Assembly (NCBI GenBank): GCA_038237235.1
Contig: JBBRYW010000049.1
Location: 1-19,101 of the forward strand
DNA: 19,101 nt
Reading direction: 5' to 3'
Source: JBBRYW01 sp038237235
GTDB taxonomy: Bacteria > Actinomycetota > Thermoleophilia > Gaiellales > Gaiellaceae
The translations under genes were made by a program, and so were the position numbers. Below, one piece after another: positions 16,610 through 19,101 of the stretch. Position 1 is the first letter of the stretch; each line of letters begins with the position of its first letter. Below the pieces are notes generated by a model. That model was not told the origin of the DNA. It saw nothing but the letters and a program-made list of their open reading frames with translations, and did no database searches.

Positions 16610-18042
16610 CCCTTGTCAGACTGCGACGACTTACGTCGTACGTTCCGCCTCCGACCGGGAGGGGCGGGGTTCCGGATCCCGAGCGCGCCGATCACCCCGC
16701 CGCCCGCGATGAGCGCCGCGGTGGCGAGCATCGCCTGGTGGAAGCCGCCCGCCGTTAGCCGATTTCCGGACCCCGACACGGCGAGCCCGACGATCGCGAT
16801 GCCCAGCAGGCCAGCGACGCGGGCGACCGCGTTGTTGATGCCCGAGGCGATCCCGGCGTCGCCCGGGCCGGCATCTGCGAGCACCGTCGCGGTCAGCGGG
16901 GTGATCGTCATCGACAACCCGATCGAGAACACGAGCATGCCGGGCAGCACGTCGACCCAGTAGTTGGGCTCCTCACCCATGAAGGTGAAGGGCAGCAGAC
17001 CGGCGGCCGCGATGAGCGGCCCGAGGCCCATGAAGAGGCGCGGCCCAAGCCGTTCAGAGAGCCTTCCGGCGAGCCGGGAGGCGAGGAACAAGACGATCGA
17101 GACAGGGAGGAGCGCGAGCCCCGTGTCGAGCGCCGACCAGCCAACGATCTGTTGCAGGAATAAAACGAGGAAGAACGTCAGCGTCGAGAGCCCCGCGTAG
17201 ACCGACACCGTCTCGATGTTCGTGACAGAGAAGTTCCGGCGGCGAAAGAGCGCGAGCGGCAGCATCGGGTGGCTCGAACGTCGCTCGTAGCCGAGGAAGA
17301 CGGCGAACGTACCGACTCCCGCCGCAAGCGTGCCCCAGATCGCGGTGCTGCCCCAGCCGAGCCGTGGCTGCTCGATGAACCCGAACACGGTGGCTCCGAG
17401 GCCGAGCGCGCAGAGAAGGCCGCCCACAACGTCGACACGGGTCTGGGGGGCGCTCGACTTGCGGGGCGGCACACTGGCGAGGACGAGCACCACGGTCGCG
17501 ACGACGAGCGGCACGTTGATCAGGAAGATCCAGCGCCAGGAGGCGACGTCGACGAGCCAGCCTCCGACCAACGGGCCCGCGACCGCCGCGATGCCGATCC
17601 ACGCTGTCCAGGTCCCGATCGCCGTGCCGCGCTCGTCGCCCTCGAAGGTCGCGGCGATGAGTGCGAGCGAGCTGGGCGTGAGCAGGGCGCCGGCAATCCC
17701 CTGCAGGCCGCGGGCCACGATCAGTGCGTTCGCACTCGGCGCGAGCGCGCAAAGAACCGACGCGAGCCCGAAACCGGTGACCCCCAGGCTGAAGATCCTG
17801 CGCTCGCCGAAGATGTCGCCGAGCGATCCTCCCACGAGGATCAGGGAACCGAGCAGCAGCAGATAGGCGTCCACGACCCACTGCTGGGCCGCGAGACCGC
17901 CGCCGAGGTCACGCTGGATCGCGGGAAGCGCCACGTTCACGACCGTCGAGTCGAGGAAGGCGATCGACGAGCCGAGGATCGCGGCGATCAGCGCCAGTCT
18001 CTTCGCGAACGAGGCGCTCGGCGCGGGAGCCGGCGTGGTCAC
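16606..18042 (-). CDS. MFS multidrug exporter, DHA2 (EmrB/QacA) family
   Basis: A 478-residue membrane protein, the size of a 14-helix DHA2 proton antiporter. It shows the family sequence LDSTVVNVALPAIQ (30-43), motif A GGSLGDIFGERR (71-82), RGLQGIAGALLTPSSLALI (111-129), and antiporter motif C in WIGIAAVAGPLVGGWLVD. The C-terminus is a basic tail (RRRNVRRKSSQSDKG). Such proteins export drugs, dyes or metabolites using the proton gradient; the substrate is unknown. The start is GTG at 18042, with the sequence TTPAPAPSASFAKRLALIAA leading into helix 1. It overlaps the UBP zinc-finger gene stop by 4 bases (GTGA), so the two are co-translated. Its TAG stop (16608-16606) and the cupin stop (16607-16609) share one CTAG palindrome. 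Confidence 0.93.
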   Translation of the reverse strand: MTTPAPAPSASFAKRLALIAAILGSSIAFLDSTVVNVALPAIQRDLGGGLAAQQWVVDAYLLLLGSLILVGGSLGDIFGERRIFSLGVTGFGLASVLCALAPSANALIVARGLQGIAGALLTPSSLALIAATFEGDERGTAIGTWTAWIGIAAVAGPLVGGWLVDVASWRWIFLINVPLVVATVVLVLASVPPRKSSAPQTRVDVVGGLLCALGLGATVFGFIEQPRLGWGSTAIWGTLAAGVGTFAVFLGYERRSSHPMLPLALFRRRNFSVTNIETVSVYAGLSTLTFFLVLFLQQIVGWSALDTGLALLPVSIVLFLASRLAGRLSERLGPRLFMGLGPLIAAAGLLPFTFMGEEPNYWVDVLPGMLVFSIGLSMTITPLTATVLADAGPGDAGIASGINNAVARVAGLLGIAIVGLAVSGSGNRLTAGGFHQAMLATAALIAGGGVIGALGIRNPAPPGRRRNVRRKSSQSDKG

Positions 18043-18320
18043 TGCTCGGGCTTCACGGCGAACACGACCTCGTCGACGAAGCACCAGCCCCAATCCTCGT
18101 CCGGCTCGACCGAGCGAATCAGAGGGTGGTCGTCTTCGCGGGCGTGTCGGGTCGCGTGCCTGTTCGGCGACGAGTCGCAGCAGCCGATCCGTCCGCAGGA
18201 CATGCACATGCGCAGATGCACCCACGAGCTTCCCGTCTTCACGCACTCCTCGCAGCCGGCCACCGGCTTGGGGATCTCCACGGCCTCAATCTGATCCAGG
18301 TGCGCGCACGTCGCGCTCAT
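18039..18320 (-). CDS. UBP-type (ZnF-UBP) zinc-finger protein
   Basis: A 93-residue protein that is almost entirely one ubiquitin-hydrolase-type zinc finger: C5-x-H7, C23-x2-C26, W33, L36, C39-x2-C42, C47, then H55, H59 and H65 in NRHATRHAREDDHPL, followed by WGWCFVDEVVF. The spacing matches the eukaryotic ZnF-UBP fold. Bacteria such as actinobacteria carry it as small stand-alone proteins; in eukaryotes it binds ubiquitin C-termini, but no role is established for the bacterial ones. The start is ATG at 18320, preceded by GAGG about 6 bases upstream; a frame extension to 18368 lacks homology. The 4-base overlap with the MFS exporter gene suggests a two-gene operon. The 146 bases between its start and the TetR remnant hold nothing I can identify. 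Confidence 0.9.
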   Translation of the reverse strand: MSATCAHLDQIEAVEIPKPVAGCEECVKTGSSWVHLRMCMSCGRIGCCDSSPNRHATRHAREDDHPLIRSVEPDEDWGWCFVDEVVFAVKPEQ

Positions 18321-18466
18321 CCGAGCCTCACTCCCCCTCGTCGATCCTCGGCGGTCGTTGAGGTGCAAACGAGGGCTGGCGCACGCGCATTCCGCCTGCT
18401 GTTTGCCCCTACGTTCGATTCATTCAACGCCGCCGTGCAGCGGTGGTCACGCTCGCCGCGTGCCAC

Positions 18467-18957
18467 TCAGACAAGCGGCCCGGTCAGATAGCGCTGGAGG
18501 TTCGGGGCGATCGCCGCCACGAGCTCCTCCGTCCCGAGCGAGGCGAGCGGCTCGATCCCGACCACATGGCGGGCCATGACGAGACCCACCATCTGTGAGC
18601 CGACGAGACTCGCACGGAGCTCCGGGTCGGGCATACCGAGGCTGCGCGCAAGCGGTCCGAGCAGCTGCTCCGAGACCAACTCGCGAACCATCCGGACTGC
18701 CTCGGGCTCGGAACCGGCAGCGCGGACGATCCCCGTCAGCACGGAGCGAGTCGCGGGATCCTCGAGCAGCGAGACCGCGAAGCGTGCCAGACGAATGCCC
18801 GCCTCTGACCGGTCGCCCTCGAAGAGCCTCGCGAACGCCACCGCCGGGTCCTGGGGAAGGCGTATCACCGAGACGAACAGCCCCTGCTTCGGGCCGAAGA
18901 AGTACGCACGAGGGCCGGATCGACGCCCGCGTCGGCCGCGATGGCGCGGATTGTCGT
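18467..18957 (-). pseudogene. TetR/AcrR-family regulator remnant: 5' end deleted and frameshifted in the DNA-binding domain
   Basis: In one frame, from about 18905 down to the TGA at 18469-18467, lies an intact TetR C-terminal ligand-binding domain: FFGPKQGLFVSVIRLPQDPA, FARLFEGDRSEAGIRLARF and LVGSQMVGLVMARHVVGIEP, ending in LQRYLTGPL. In a neighbouring frame just upstream, 18957-18907, lies the matching helix-turn-helix piece TTIRAIAADAGVDPALVR. Joining them requires one base missing near 18903-18906 (CGTACTTC). Upstream of 18957 TetR similarity stops abruptly: the first 25 or so residues, with the start codon, are absent and sequence from an ABC ATPase gene on the other strand begins. The protein would not bind DNA as it stands. 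The open frame reaching 19021 is not a real N-terminus. Confidence 0.82.
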
Positions 18958-18958
18958 T

Positions 18959-19101
18959 CTTCTCTGGGAGACGTTCCACCGGCTCGCCGGCGAGGGCGCG
19001 ACGCTTCTCGTCTCGAGCCATGTGATGGACGAGGCCCAGCGCTGTGACGAGCTCGTGCTGCTCCGCGCGGGGCGAGTGGTCGCGGCCGAGTCGCCGGACT
19101 C
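18959..19101 (+). pseudogene. 3' portion of a drug-export type (DrrA-like) ABC ATPase gene, 5' end missing (runs off right edge)
   Basis: Reading rightward in the frame of TGG at 18965 gives LLWETFHRLAGEGATLL, VSSHVMDEAQRCDELVLLRA and GRVVAAESPD. This is the region after the Walker B motif of DrrA-type ABC ATPases, with the H-loop histidine in SSHVMDEA. Nothing upstream encodes Walker A, the Q-loop, the signature or Walker B; instead TetR-gene sequence on the opposite strand begins within about 8 bases. An ATG at 18941 happens to be in frame but would give a protein without nucleotide-binding motifs. The fragment remains open at the right edge. Either a deletion joined two 5'-truncated genes or an assembly error did. 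Confidence 0.75.

Noticed and set aside
17269..18294. 341-codon plus-strand open frame
   Set aside because: Opposite the MFS exporter and UBP finger genes; its Asp/Arg/Glu-rich translation is a shadow.
18941..19101. A plus-strand gene starting at ATG 18941
   Set aside because: The ATG is in frame with the ABC ATPase remnant, but the bases around it are TetR-gene sequence on the other strand. The product would lack every ATP-binding motif, so the start is a coincidence of the junction.

Overview
This 19.1 kb window is very GC-rich. Codons and gene content point to a high-GC actinobacterium, and the style of several proteins (FbiC fusion, zinc-ribbon cyclase, TetR with a long C-terminal domain) suggests the Thermoleophilia. 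That placement is an inference from protein style, not from a marker gene. No rRNA, tRNA, CRISPR array, insertion sequence or phage gene is visible.

Positions 1-12133 form one long minus-strand block, read right to left: HMG-CoA-lyase-family enzyme (12133-11243), a secreted 'CHAT'-motif segment running in frame into a VOC protein (11318-10380), DUF255/thioredoxin-fold protein (10380-8449), a complete branched-chain amino-acid type ABC transporter (LivG, LivF, LivH, LivM, substrate-binding protein; 8427-3810), fused F420 precursor synthase FbiC (3801-1378), an M20 metallopeptidase/deacylase (1292-201) and the start of a zinc-ribbon class III nucleotide cyclase (178 to beyond the left edge). 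Most joints overlap or are under 30 bases, so this looks like a single operon. Leucine-type uptake and HMG-CoA cleavage fit together; FbiC and DUF255 appear to be passengers.

Positions 12134-12807 hold palindromes and a clearly decayed F420/FMN-dependent PPOX-family gene with one nonsense codon and three frameshifts. Next to it, a BMP-family lipoprotein (13830-12808) is transcribed divergently from an NrtR-like Nudix/winged-helix regulator (13865-14590). Only 34 bases separate them, and repeated short motifs lie across the gap. The pair suggests nucleoside or NAD-precursor sensing and uptake (inference).

Positions 14595-18320 contain a large coiled-coil protein (minus), a small cupin (plus), a DHA2-type MFS exporter (minus) and a UBP-type zinc-finger protein (minus, overlapping the exporter gene by 4 bases). 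The cupin and exporter genes converge on a shared CTAG that gives both stop codons.

The right end (18467-19101) is a scar. A TetR-family gene lacking its 5' end and carrying a frameshift abuts, head to head, the 3' part of a drug-exporter type ABC ATPase gene. The simplest reading is a divergent regulator/exporter pair whose shared 5' region has been deleted. Together with the PPOX remnant and the odd secreted-VOC fusion, the window shows several independent signs of gene decay.
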